Shown here: in pieces, positions 41,501 to 47,514 of the stretch
Position numbering within the stretch: position 1 is the first letter of the stretch
Layout of the letters: the number at the start of each line of letters is the position of its first letter
Source: a virus
Reading direction: 5' to 3' (one strand)
IMG/VR virus record: IMGVR_UViG_3300047557_002611
Coordinates: 1 to 47,514 of that record
DNA: 47,514 bases
Made by a program: the position numbers and the translations under genes
The notes under the pieces: model-generated
Told to the model about the DNA's origin: nothing
The model's input: only the letters and a program-made list of their open reading frames with translations
Database searches by the model: none

Positions 41501-41619
41501 CATTGACTCTCGACGGGAATGGGAATACAATCGTGGGTTCAGCCGTAACAACTGCGGTAGCTGGAAGCCAACGAAAGTTCAAGTTTTACTCAGGAATTGG
41601 CTGGGTCAAGATTTATTAA
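38503..41619 (+). CDS. Large tail fibre / receptor-binding protein with signal peptide
   Basis: 1038 aa. The N-terminus MKKLLLALIVFCNGIILNAQ is a textbook signal peptide, odd for a virion protein. The body is a long mostly beta region with many Gly, Ser, Thr, Asp. Around residues 715-790 there are repeats of the GSGYGTGTGVVITISGGG / GTSYTSAPTITISGGTGTG type, known from beta-rich adhesins and tail fibres. Base composition changes within the gene, and the part around 39990-41060 is more AT-rich, suggesting domain exchange. Probable role: host binding. An ATG 6 bp upstream (38497) is also possible. Confidence 0.65.
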   Translation: MKKLLLALIVFCNGIILNAQSTDPAGCVFEGSLYSDSSEVVIGLPFVLWIRDNGTGCQLAVQYATQTGNPFPVKPSTIIRLLDDYNDIIDQAGAGVVEFTQNSVNFAVNRDWVEAVYEGSSGGAIIVIRDGRTRFLTDESYAIIRARFIVCPPTGPPSYLIDAENGLYVANDTTVRMGGFLIENTRVQLEGYPLTFIDTTAKQSFGVGAGTLPGYLGDTVGYFARRSGGFRQFILQGNRYNQIVIRDTSSVFGDYAEIYQGLYFGDKPFMYFDVTDREFDGKISRISIDADSVSFRNSPYLSSIDAYIRYFTAKAGRISMGAIEGELGITGTGVEMGAYGYGVGGGASEYLFMKTKAVDNGTASVGQYLKLLNTSTGEVEFATIDLSGYLQTSDTAAMLDPYIQGAGSVNSLAKFTAGRVIGNAAITENGSRVVMGLPMQLKEYSLVGLPTGVTKDMYWITGEGPAWYQGARLAYGLESTFNRGTSTRIPFFDANGQLTQSINHAYNVSNGAFSVGTPILANIGSSFLSELPITAAFYGTVNNGVRSSFTISTAGWGRPGATTISVNGSQIHGYDGFLHFINNGFAGGSVSGSGFFTSKNYILGYTPGPSNTSNLFINSTNINEYTQGANYPSGSNYYNIEASLQSVIAANNTGQTAVRAGLQVSGRYLNFKNDQGVVIGSTNATTSVPNSSAALDINYSTRGLLPPRGSATSNITRGIGSLTIVSGGSGYGTGTGVVITISGGGGNGAAISLTYTAGVITGATLILRGTSYTSAPTITISGGTGTGAVITCALDPYPDGLMYYNTTTKTHQYYQTTNNRFQDFGSYQSDNLHVVDSFRLQNTPSLSSITGLLTRDANGWVGLASVGTGLSYAAGVLSVTGGTGGGGSSILDSLGNGSITIDANTHDLLFDDLGTFRVTQTGGNEIKVNSTEVSILGKVKAKQEGYYTITSTSSPQTLSNDYSDNLINQGGTQASFTFQFPASPADGQILTLTYNNAISTLTLDGNGNTIVGSAVTTAVAGSQRKFKFYSGIGWVKIY

Positions 41620-41635
41620 TCACAACACAGATAAC

Positions 41636-42364
41636 ATGAAAAACATCATCTTTTTGTTGCTTTTTGCACCACTTTTTGTTTTTGGTCAATACTCCGAAAA
41701 GGATGTAAAGTCCGATTCAAGTTGGTACTTCATCCAAAAAAATGCGTGCGACACCCTTGTTTGGTGGGAGGGCCACGAAATCACACTGAAGGACGGGCGC
41801 AAATTCCAGCCACTCCCAGCCCCCATTGGATGGAGCGATAAAATTGATTGCTCTACAATGCCTGATGCTTTTATCAAGGGCCGTGACACCGCGCAGCTTT
41901 ACGCTTATTTTGCCAATACCAGAATCATTGATCCAGGTAGGCAGCAAGCCAGAGCGGCGCAATTTATGATCTTTGAAAACCTATACAAACGCCAATTAAA
42001 AACCCTTGATAAAACGTTCCTCAATTCTGGTTTACCCGGGCTGTTTAAGTTTGTGGAAAAAACCTACGGGGAGCAAATGCTGGGTGCTTACAAATACGTA
42101 GCCATTGCCACCGATGGGAAACAAAGTATCAATGCCGCCGAAATCATCAAGCGCCAAAATGGAAACTATGCTTTAAAGGTAGGTCAAAACACCTTCGCAT
42201 TAAACATCTACGGCGACGAGTGGATTGAATTGGTCGGCTTACCTGGCTCCAAATCCGTTTCACTATTTAAAGTCGGAACAAAAGATCGATGGTCAAGCCC
42301 CAACCTTGAGCACCAGCTGGTGAGCAATGACAAATTCATTATCGATGCAAAAACGGTGAAATGA
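41636..42364 (+). CDS. Exported hypothetical protein, 242 aa
   Basis: The first 18 residues (MKNIIFLLLFAPLFVFGQ) form a signal peptide, likely cleaved before or after Gln. The mature protein is mixed alpha/beta with no recognised domain; the RQQARAAQFMIFENLYKRQLKTLDKTF helix is prominent and the C-terminal half is beta-rich. It lies between the fibre and a lipoprotein. A lytic or envelope role is possible. ATGA-type overlap with the next gene. Confidence 0.6.
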   Translation: MKNIIFLLLFAPLFVFGQYSEKDVKSDSSWYFIQKNACDTLVWWEGHEITLKDGRKFQPLPAPIGWSDKIDCSTMPDAFIKGRDTAQLYAYFANTRIIDPGRQQARAAQFMIFENLYKRQLKTLDKTFLNSGLPGLFKFVEKTYGEQMLGAYKYVAIATDGKQSINAAEIIKRQNGNYALKVGQNTFALNIYGDEWIELVGLPGSKSVSLFKVGTKDRWSSPNLEHQLVSNDKFIIDAKTVK

Positions 42365-43008
42365 AAATCCTGAAATCGAATTGGACATGGGTGGTTTTAT
42401 GGGCACTTGTCATCTTGTGGGCATCATCATGTGATCCAGAACCCCTACCATTCCCAACGGATTTTCAAACCGTAAAAAAGGGTAATAACTACGCCACACC
42501 CCGCCAGGTTAAACCAAGAATTGCCCCCGATTCTGTGGGCTGGATTATACGTTTTATGCCAAATTGCGCATACATACTATACTCCACAGACGGCACGGTT
42601 TCGGTAGATCAGCATGACTGGAATAAAACCTGCGGGCTCATGTTTCACCCCTACGACCCGCATGTAAACACGGCCATGTTGGGATGGCGGCATAACATTG
42701 AAGCCCGGAAGATTGAAGTGAATTTTTACCACCACATCAGCAAAGAACGAGACTACACACCACCACTACACGCCTTTGACTTTGAAGATGGCTTTGAATA
42801 CCGGATAGTACCACGATACAGCGACGGAACGATTACGGAAACACTGTGGACATTGGATGGAAAACTGATCAAGTGTATCCAGTTCCAGTTTCCAGACTTG
42901 AAAGACAAATGGAAGATACTTACGCATGAGATAAACCTGTATTTCGGAGGCAACCGTAAAGCCCCGCAGGATGTGACGGTCTACAAACGACTTGTAAAAT
43001 ATTATTAA
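42361..43008 (+). CDS. Putative lipoprotein, 215 aa
   Basis: N-terminal hydrophobic helix ending in ILWASSCDPEPLPF. The WASSC segment is a plausible Bacteroidota lipobox, with Cys24 as lipid attachment. The mature protein is beta-rich with conserved-looking aromatics. Phage lipoproteins often block receptors against superinfection or act as outer spanins; both are only options here. Overlaps the upstream gene by 4 bp. Confidence 0.6.
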   Translation: MKILKSNWTWVVLWALVILWASSCDPEPLPFPTDFQTVKKGNNYATPRQVKPRIAPDSVGWIIRFMPNCAYILYSTDGTVSVDQHDWNKTCGLMFHPYDPHVNTAMLGWRHNIEARKIEVNFYHHISKERDYTPPLHAFDFEDGFEYRIVPRYSDGTITETLWTLDGKLIKCIQFQFPDLKDKWKILTHEINLYFGGNRKAPQDVTVYKRLVKYY

Positions 43009-43035
43009 CCAGCCAGTCCCCCGACGAACACTGTA

Positions 43036-43473
43036 ATGAAATACAAACAACTACTTGATGAAATCGGAATGTCAGCACCCGCCATTTTTGCCGGGATCGC
43101 TGGAGGGTCGGTGATTGTGATGAAATACCGGGACATATCCTTACGCCGGGCTATGGCCATTGTAGTGGCGTCAGGAGTTGCAGCAGGGTATTTGACACCG
43201 TTGGTCATTCACGAAACAGGTATGAATGAAAAGTTGATGGGGGCCGTTGGGTTTTGCATTGGACTGCTTTTTATCTTGATCCTAGATGTGGTGATCGCCT
43301 ATGTCAAATACTCCTCACTGCACCCCAAAGAAATGCTTGGGATTCTGATTTCAATTATTCCATTTCGTAAAACCAAAACGCAAAATGAAGAGACTTTTAT
43401 TGATGACAATGACCCTGTTACTGAGCTTGACGGCGGTCCTGAGTCAGAGTCGGATCAACAAGGACAGCCTTAA
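43036..43473 (+). CDS. Holin-like membrane protein
   Basis: 145 aa with three predicted membrane helices (about 13-32, 38-57, 68-90) and a polar acidic C-terminal tail. Size, hydrophobic profile and location next to late secreted proteins suit a holin. The 3' end overlaps the subtilase gene by 89 bp in a different frame. Confidence 0.6.
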   Translation: MKYKQLLDEIGMSAPAIFAGIAGGSVIVMKYRDISLRRAMAIVVASGVAAGYLTPLVIHETGMNEKLMGAVGFCIGLLFILILDVVIAYVKYSSLHPKEMLGILISIIPFRKTKTQNEETFIDDNDPVTELDGGPESESDQQGQP

Positions 43474-45244
43474 ACGGTACGAAAAGCTACTGAGGCAAGA
43501 AAAAAAGGAATTCAAATACAACCTTGGAAAAGGCGGGTACGATGTAGGCATTTTCCCGGGCGAAAGCCCAGCTTTCCAAGTTCGCACGACATCACAACCA
43601 TTGGCGGCGGTATCCTGGGGGGCAACTTTGGTAGGTGGTGGTGAATATCGATCTGCGATTGCGGCCAAGGCTAAACGCTTGGTTATTGTTGATGTATTTG
43701 ACACCGGGGAACCTGACCATGCAGACCTACAAGGCACCAAGCTTTTTGCAAAATCCTACACCGGAGAACCAACGGCAGATGGCCACGGCCACAGCACCCA
43801 CGTAGGTGGTACCATCGCGGGCAATCCTTCAGGTGGGCTTATCTCACCAGCAGCAGGATTGGTTGACGCTGGGAAGATCAAAGTAGTTTACCGAAAGGTT
43901 TTGTCCAACGGGGGGTCAGGGTCATTTACCTGGATTGAGAATGCAGCCCGTGAAGCCCTGGCAGATGCAAAAGCCAATATTGCCAAAGGTTATTTCTGTA
44001 TTTGGAATTTCTCATTGGGCGGAGGCTCCAGCGGTTACGCTCCATTAGACGCACTTTTCACTGAAGCCCGTAAAGCTGGAGTGTTGGTTTTTTGTGCTAC
44101 CGGGAACAGTTACAACCGGGGGGTGAGCTACCCTGGCAACTACAAAGACAACATCGGGATCGCAGCTGGTAAGCAGGCCGGACAAACCATCGAGCGGGAC
44201 AGCTATTCGACCTTTGGGCCTGAGACGTTCTTTATTGAACCAGGCTCCCAAATCATGTCCACCATCACCGGGCAGCAATACGCCGCATGGAGTGGTACCA
44301 GCATGGCCACGCCACACGCATGTGCAATAGCCGCGGTGGTAGCCTCCGTAAATCCGACCTGGGCAAGTGAAACCGTTTTAGAGTTCATGCGATCCAAAGC
44401 CTACGATCTACCACCGACTGGCCGGGATGAAAACAATGGTTGGGGATGGCATCGGTTTGTTAACCTACTGGACGGGGGCACCCCTCCTCCCCCACCACCT
44501 ACGCCCTGCACCGCTCCACTACCTTCGCAGATCACAGCGACGGCCATAACGAGCACTTCGGCTCAATTGGTGTGTAATGCTACTGGAACAGTGTATTTGT
44601 GGCGCTGGCGACCACAAGGAACAGCCACATGGGCAAATTCGGAAACAGGGAAAGGAGCTTTGCAGGTGAACGGATTGCAGGCGAACACCACCTACGAGGT
44701 ACAGGTTGCAATCAAGTGTAGCACGGGCCAATCCATCTACTCCAGCTCAGTTCTTTTTAAAACAATTGGTAGTACTCCGATCCTACCTGTAAAACCTGAA
44801 GTGTGGACTGCAAATCTGGCCATTCCACCAGGAGATGTTTTTTATCAGTCGTGGAAAACTCAAGGTCAAACCCAAAGCCAACAGCTCAAAATCCGGGCCC
44901 TGGCATTTGAGGTGACTACCAACCTTTACGGGGACGCGATTTACGACTTGGTACAAAAAACGGTTTCCAAGTTTTTCCAAAACTCCATGTTGATTGTCCG
45001 AGACAAAGACGACTACGTGACCACGACTAGCTGGACGGCTCATTTTCTTAGGATGCACCTGGAGCGGGAACTGGCGACTTACAATGTGAAGGTCAAGGTG
45101 ACCCACATCACCGGAGAGGATGCAATGGCTCGATACTGCGAGTTTACAAACCCTACTATGCCGCTTGTACTTGACACAGAAACTTTCAGCGCAGAATTGA
45201 AGGAGGTACAGCCCGGCACGGTCCGGTGGTGGTACGAATATTAA
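43385..45244 (+). CDS. Secreted subtilisin-like (S8) protease with FN3-like domain
   Basis: 619 aa. Signal peptide (about 1-20, TLLLSLTAVLSQ). The subtilase domain has the full triad: Asp106 in VFDTGEPDH, His136 in GHGHSTHVGG, Ser306 in SGTSMATPHA, plus the oxyanion Asn241 in CATGNS. A Pro-rich linker (TPPPPPPTP, about 362) leads to an FN3-like domain (about 375-465), then an unknown C-terminal domain (about 480-619). The start lies inside the holin-like gene, 89 bp overlap. A phage-encoded exported protease could digest outer-membrane/surface proteins at lysis or on virions. It may substitute for, or act with, a missing classical endolysin. Confidence 0.88.
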   Translation: MKRLLLMTMTLLLSLTAVLSQSRINKDSLKRYEKLLRQEKKEFKYNLGKGGYDVGIFPGESPAFQVRTTSQPLAAVSWGATLVGGGEYRSAIAAKAKRLVIVDVFDTGEPDHADLQGTKLFAKSYTGEPTADGHGHSTHVGGTIAGNPSGGLISPAAGLVDAGKIKVVYRKVLSNGGSGSFTWIENAAREALADAKANIAKGYFCIWNFSLGGGSSGYAPLDALFTEARKAGVLVFCATGNSYNRGVSYPGNYKDNIGIAAGKQAGQTIERDSYSTFGPETFFIEPGSQIMSTITGQQYAAWSGTSMATPHACAIAAVVASVNPTWASETVLEFMRSKAYDLPPTGRDENNGWGWHRFVNLLDGGTPPPPPPTPCTAPLPSQITATAITSTSAQLVCNATGTVYLWRWRPQGTATWANSETGKGALQVNGLQANTTYEVQVAIKCSTGQSIYSSSVLFKTIGSTPILPVKPEVWTANLAIPPGDVFYQSWKTQGQTQSQQLKIRALAFEVTTNLYGDAIYDLVQKTVSKFFQNSMLIVRDKDDYVTTTSWTAHFLRMHLERELATYNVKVKVTHITGEDAMARYCEFTNPTMPLVLDTETFSAELKEVQPGTVRWWYEY

Positions 45245-45268
45245 ATCACAACCAAATAATTTTTAACG

Positions 45269-45943
45269 ATGATTTTCTCAAAACAAATTCAAGAACTAAA
45301 GGAAAAGGCTTGGCCTTTTTGGTTGACCTTATTGGCCAACTTGGGTATCAATACGACCAAAAACGCATTGGCAAAACGACTGCCAGATAACTCACCTGAA
45401 GAGATTTTGACTGTGAACCTGGCGTCCATCATGCTGGCCATTGTCAAATTCATGTCGGATGAAATCACTGACAATGCAAAACAGGTACGGGAAGGGTTAT
45501 TGAAGTGGCTCAATGAGTTCATGACCCCATTTGTTTTCAACCTGTTTCAGCCAACGGTCGAAAAGATCAAGCAGGCCTACAACCGGGCAATGGTGCAATA
45601 CCTGAAGGATACCACGGAAGAAATAGCATCACTGCTCACCGATTCGATTACGCCAAACAATGAACAGATTTCAGAATACCTCGATGGGGAGTTCCGAAAA
45701 CCAGAAACCAAAGATTTGGTGATCAATCAATTTGCCAAAGGAAATCTGGACAGCTCTGGTCTTGACGGGGATTTGGTGACGTTTTTGACTGAGGCTCTGG
45801 GTATTGGATGGGATGCATTGCTTGGAACCGACGCAAACGCACTGTCTGTGATCAACGTCCAGGAATTGCCAGACGTGAAGATTGTTACCCTGAACATGAA
45901 GAATGGAATGGTTGCAACCTTGACTTTTGCACAGGCTGCATAA
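45269..45943 (+). CDS. Hypothetical helical protein, 224 aa
   Basis: Not recognised. Mostly helical with moderately hydrophobic segments (FWLTLLANLGI; LASIMLAIVKFM), followed by a beta-like C-terminal end (VKIVTLNMKNGMVATLTF). No signal peptide. It is the last late gene before the convergent repressor. Confidence 0.5.
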   Translation: MIFSKQIQELKEKAWPFWLTLLANLGINTTKNALAKRLPDNSPEEILTVNLASIMLAIVKFMSDEITDNAKQVREGLLKWLNEFMTPFVFNLFQPTVEKIKQAYNRAMVQYLKDTTEEIASLLTDSITPNNEQISEYLDGEFRKPETKDLVINQFAKGNLDSSGLDGDLVTFLTEALGIGWDALLGTDANALSVINVQELPDVKIVTLNMKNGMVATLTFAQAA

Positions 45944-45970
45944 GAATTTGTTATCTGTGTCCTTGTAATG

Positions 45971-45998
45971 AAGGGGGTCAATTTGTTTTGGCTCCCTT
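45971..45998. terminator. Hairpin between convergent genes
   Basis: AAGGGGGTC / GGCTCCCTT with a 10-nt loop lies where the rightward late transcription unit meets the leftward repressor gene, overlapping the repressor's last codons. There is no long T-run on either side, so termination strength is doubtful. Confidence 0.35.
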
Positions 45999-46307
45999 TC
46001 TGCATTCCTCTAATTCCTTTTCAAGCACCTTTAATTTCCCCTGCAATTCCTTAACTTTTTTATTGGCTTCTCTCAACTCCAAAACCCGATCCCTCAAAAG
46101 CATCGGTTCATCGTTTTGCAGGAAATATTGGATGTTGATTCCTTTTACCTCTAACGGTGCCATCTTCGCCACCTCCGACTTACTAAATGCCTCCTTTTGG
46201 GTTTTTCTGGATACACTGGCCTGTGTAGAATTTATCAACTCAGCCAGCTCAACTTGTGTTACTTTCAAGTATTCCATTACTGCCAAAAGTCGCATTCCAG
46301 CGTGCAT
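45978..46307 (-). CDS. XRE-like phage repressor
   Basis: 109 aa, the only minus-strand gene. The N-terminal helix-turn-helix is RLLAVMEYLKVTQVELAELINSTQASVSRKTQ (about 6-37). A short linker follows and a C-terminal coiled coil from about residue 68 to 105 (LRDRVLELREANKKVKELQGKL and on) suited to dimer or higher-order assembly. It faces the rightward early genes across a region containing a perfect 10-bp inverted repeat (46347-46375). It is the best candidate to bind the dispersed operator modules and keep lysogeny. ATG at 46307; a second Met at residue 5 is possible. Confidence 0.75.
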   Translation of the reverse strand: MHAGMRLLAVMEYLKVTQVELAELINSTQASVSRKTQKEAFSKSEVAKMAPLEVKGINIQYFLQNDEPMLLRDRVLELREANKKVKELQGKLKVLEKELEECRKGAKTN

Positions 46308-46346
46308 CTAAAATATTTTTGGTGAAAAACTTGTTTTTAAGTTGCA

Positions 46347-46375
46347 ATATGCGTTTTTTTACATGAAACGCATAT
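46347..46375. promoter_or_regulatory. Short-spaced operator between repressor and early gene
   Basis: ATATGCGTTT (46347-46356) and AAACGCATAT (46366-46375) are perfect inverted repeats with a 9-bp spacer. The half-site ATGCGTTT is that of the long modules (for example 33724), but the halves are one helical turn closer. It sits between divergent genes at 46307 and 46410. Confidence 0.75.
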
Positions 46376-46409
46376 TTCATCGCGTTCAACATAATTAAAA
46401 TTTTAGTAA

Positions 46410-46673
46410 ATGACAACTGTTTTGGAAAAAAAACGGAAAAAGAAATCTGGACAGCCTAGAAAAATGGCTGATACTCATACAAATATGACGGTGGCGGTCT
46501 CCGACTTTCTTCTGATCAGGGATGTTCAGGAGATCACAGCGGGGGTTGACATTCCGGTTACGATGACCGCAGCCGTCCGCTTAAGCCTTAGATTTTTCAA
46601 GCAAGCTATGGATGAAGGATATTTCAACGACCTAGAGCTTGCTGATTTTATCCAAAAAAACAAAAAGGCATAA
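46410..46673 (+). CDS. Small early regulatory-type protein, 87 aa
   Basis: Basic N-terminus (EKKRKKKSGQPRK), then NMTVAVSDFLLIRDVQEITAGVDIPVTMTAAVRLSLRFFKQAM, which could be a ribbon-helix-helix-type fold (strand, helix, helix). Divergent from the repressor across the shared operator, the place of Cro or antirepressor genes. Not recognised as a family. Confidence 0.55.
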   Translation: MTTVLEKKRKKKSGQPRKMADTHTNMTVAVSDFLLIRDVQEITAGVDIPVTMTAAVRLSLRFFKQAMDEGYFNDLELADFIQKNKKA

Positions 46674-46746
46674 TCCATTCTTCCTGTTTCACCCCCCCTG
46701 GCTTTTTGCTATTTCCAATAAATAACCTACTAACACTGACACTGTA

Positions 46747-46992
46747 ATGGGGAATGTGAACCTTGGTATTGAAACGGAGCTGAAACGCTCTACGCCAGAA
46801 CAAACCGAATCGGTCATTCTGGATGTAATTTTACTACTGGTCGAGTCTGAGAATTTTAACGAATTACCACTCCGACAACGATCAAACATCACCACCGAAT
46901 TGGCCGAGCTTGGCCGATTCAAAAAACGATTGGCCAATGATTATGTCGCCCAAGGACAGCAAACTCATTCTGGTTTACCTGGAACAACCTGA
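46747..46992 (+). CDS. Hypothetical early protein, 81 aa
   Basis: Helical, with IETELKRSTPEQTESVILDVILLLVESENF and a second helix ITTELAELGRFKKRLANDY. No family. Overlaps the next gene by 56 bp in another frame. Confidence 0.5.
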   Translation: MGNVNLGIETELKRSTPEQTESVILDVILLLVESENFNELPLRQRSNITTELAELGRFKKRLANDYVAQGQQTHSGLPGTT

Positions 46993-47203
46993 GTTTAAAA
47001 CACTGAAGTTTAAAATGAGTCAGGCGATAAAATCAAATGACTCAGATTCGCCAATCACCAATGAGATGATTTTAGGATTTAAGGCTTGCGTTGGGTTATT
47101 CCGGCGCAAGCTCACATCTCAAACCATTGATATTCCAGCAGGGCAAAAGATTGTAAACCAGCATCTTAAAAATTTGGACAGACTGGAGCTTATTTTTTTG
47201 TGA
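46937..47203 (+). CDS. Hypothetical early protein, 88 aa
   Basis: Starts MIMSPKDSKLILVYLEQPEF (ATG 46937; a second ATG at 46943 is equally possible). Mixed alpha/beta, with NEMILGFKACVGLFRRKL and a C-terminal KNLDRLELIFL. No family. Last gene before the initiator promoter. Confidence 0.5.
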   Translation: MIMSPKDSKLILVYLEQPEFKTLKFKMSQAIKSNDSDSPITNEMILGFKACVGLFRRKLTSQTIDIPAGQKIVNQHLKNLDRLELIFL

Positions 47204-47211
47204 AAATAATT

Positions 47212-47252
47212 ATGCATTTTATTCGTTTTAATGAATAATGTGTATATATTTG
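47212..47252 (+). promoter_or_regulatory. Promoter-operator of the replication operon
   Basis: ATGCATTTTATTC (47212-47224), 8 bp, GAATAATGTGTAT (47233-47245): 10 of 13 arm matches. TATATTTG at 47245-47252 is an exact TAnnTTTG box at the right edge. In the circular genome this is the promoter of the initiator gene at 47389/40, with a leader of roughly 130 nt. Confidence 0.75.
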
Positions 47253-47257
47253 CACAA

Positions 47258-47387
47258 GCAATACGCCCAGATTGGAAGCCTGACCGTATTGCAAGGTTTT
47301 TTCATGAGACTATGATTTTGAGAATTTGCCCGGCGCTTCCACTCGTAGCTGGGCATTTTCTTTTTTATCACCTTCCAATCTTGCAAT
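47258..47387 (+). ncRNA. Structured 5' leader of the replication initiator
   Basis: Several exact complementary pairs compete. GCAATACG (47258-47265) with CGTATTGC (47285-47292); AGATTGGAAG (47269-47278) with CTTCCAATCT (47372-47381); ATTGCAAG (47288-47295) with CTTGCAAT (47380-47387), which ends one base before the ATG; GCCCAG/GGAAGC (47265-47279) with GCTTCC/CTGGGC (47335-47354). The last is incompatible with the terminator-like hairpin at 47327. This looks like an attenuator or copy-control leader. The ligand or trans-acting factor is unknown. Confidence 0.6.
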
Positions 47388-47392
47388 CATGA
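47312..47392 (+). CDS. Leader peptide coupled to the initiator, 26 aa
   Basis: A frame MILRICPALPLVAGHFLFYH and on, 26 codons, stops with TGA (47390-47392) overlapping the initiator ATG (ATGA). It runs through the terminator-like hairpin and the distal pairing arms, so its translation would reshape the leader. The layout recalls leader-peptide coupling in plasmid replication control (tap/repA, repY/repZ). Confidence 0.5.
   Translation: MILRICPALPLVAGHFLFYHLPILQS
47327..47366 (+). terminator. Terminator-like hairpin inside the initiator leader
   Basis: TGCCC (47327-47331) with GGGCA (47351-47355), plus inner GCT/AGC, followed by TTTTCTTTTTT. It lies between promoter and initiator start, so it would act as a conditional (attenuator) terminator. 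Confidence 0.55.
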
Positions 47393-47514
47393 AATACAGC
47401 TTCAAAATAGACCAAATCAACTCAATTGAATGGGGATTCAACCCATCAGAAGCACTTCTTTTTGCCTATCTTTTTGAACTTCCATCATGGGCCGAATACT
47501 GGATTAGTAACGGC
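47389..47514 (+). CDS. Replication initiator, 5' part (second copy, cut by window end)
   Basis: The first 42 codons of the initiator, identical to 40-165. It is truncated by the end of the window. In the circular molecule this is the same gene as at 40-1011. Confidence 0.85.
   Translation, partial: MKYSFKIDQINSIEWGFNPSEALLFAYLFELPSWAEYWISNG
47389..47514 (+). repeat. Right copy of 126-bp terminal duplication
   Basis: Exact match to 40-165. Homology stops at the ATG: base 47388 is C while base 39 is T, and further upstream the sequences diverge. Confidence 0.9.

Noticed and set aside
38503-41619. Diversity-generating retroelement acting on the fibre gene
   Set aside because: No reverse transcriptase, template repeat or variable repeat pair is visible anywhere in the window.

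Overview
The window reads as one nearly complete genome of a temperate, siphovirus-type tailed phage of a Bacteroidota host. Evidence for the host: promoters match the Bacteroidota pattern (TTTG, about 19 bp, TAnnTTTG), most starts lack a Shine-Dalgarno sequence, and exported proteins have Bacteroidota-like signal peptides. Evidence for a temperate tailed phage: large serine integrase, XRE-type repressor, Bet/PD-(D/E)XK recombination pair, TerS/TerL/portal/MuF, tape measure, scaffold, capsid and tail tube. The first 126 bases of the first gene (40-165) recur exactly at the right end (47389-47514), so the molecule is circular or circularly permuted, but the bases just upstream of the two copies differ.

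Layout. (1) 40-5379: replication. A winged-helix initiator carries five internal 19-bp iterons and an AT-rich stretch (likely origin), followed by small zinc-binding and YopX-like proteins, a DnaC-like helicase loader and a helicase/DNA-methyltransferase fusion. (2) 5.4-11.3 kb: accessory genes (ASCH-like protein, winged helix, serine integrase, DHH phosphoesterase, GIY-YIG with a membrane tail, VRR-NUC nuclease). (3) 11475-13386: a terminator-flanked two-gene cassette. Its membrane protein ends in a strong -1 frameshift signal (G GGT TTT, 5-nt spacer, perfect 12-bp hairpin). (4) 13.5-17.7 kb: Bet/exonuclease operon, ending in a tRNA-like element. (5) 17.9-32.1 kb: packaging, portal, MuF, neck/tail proteins, tail assembly chaperone with a T TTT TTA slip site, and tape measure. 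(6) 32.1-33.7 kb: a second self-contained cassette with its own promoter, a possibly RAMP/Cas7-like protein, a partner protein, about 335 bp of GC-rich pentamer repeat and a terminator. (7) 33.7-38.5 kb: scaffold, major capsid, connector-like protein and tail tube. (8) 38.5-45.9 kb: tail fibre, exported protein, lipoprotein, holin-like protein and a secreted subtilase. (9) 46-47.4 kb: repressor on the minus strand (the only minus-strand gene), small early genes, and a structured leader with a leader peptide before the initiator.

The unifying feature is a dispersed operator-promoter module: inverted half-sites ATGCATTTTATTC / GAATAAAATGCAT around a -7 box, found in front of nearly every transcription unit, plus a short-spaced version between the repressor and its divergent neighbour. 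This suggests that one repressor, probably the 45978-46307 product, silences most of the genome directly rather than just one early promoter.

The strongest candidates for undescribed biology are the 11.5-13.4 kb frameshifting membrane cassette, the 32.2-33.6 kb cassette with its pentamer-repeat RNA, the genome-wide operator family, and the leader controlling the initiator. All functional calls rest on reading motifs by eye; no database search was run.
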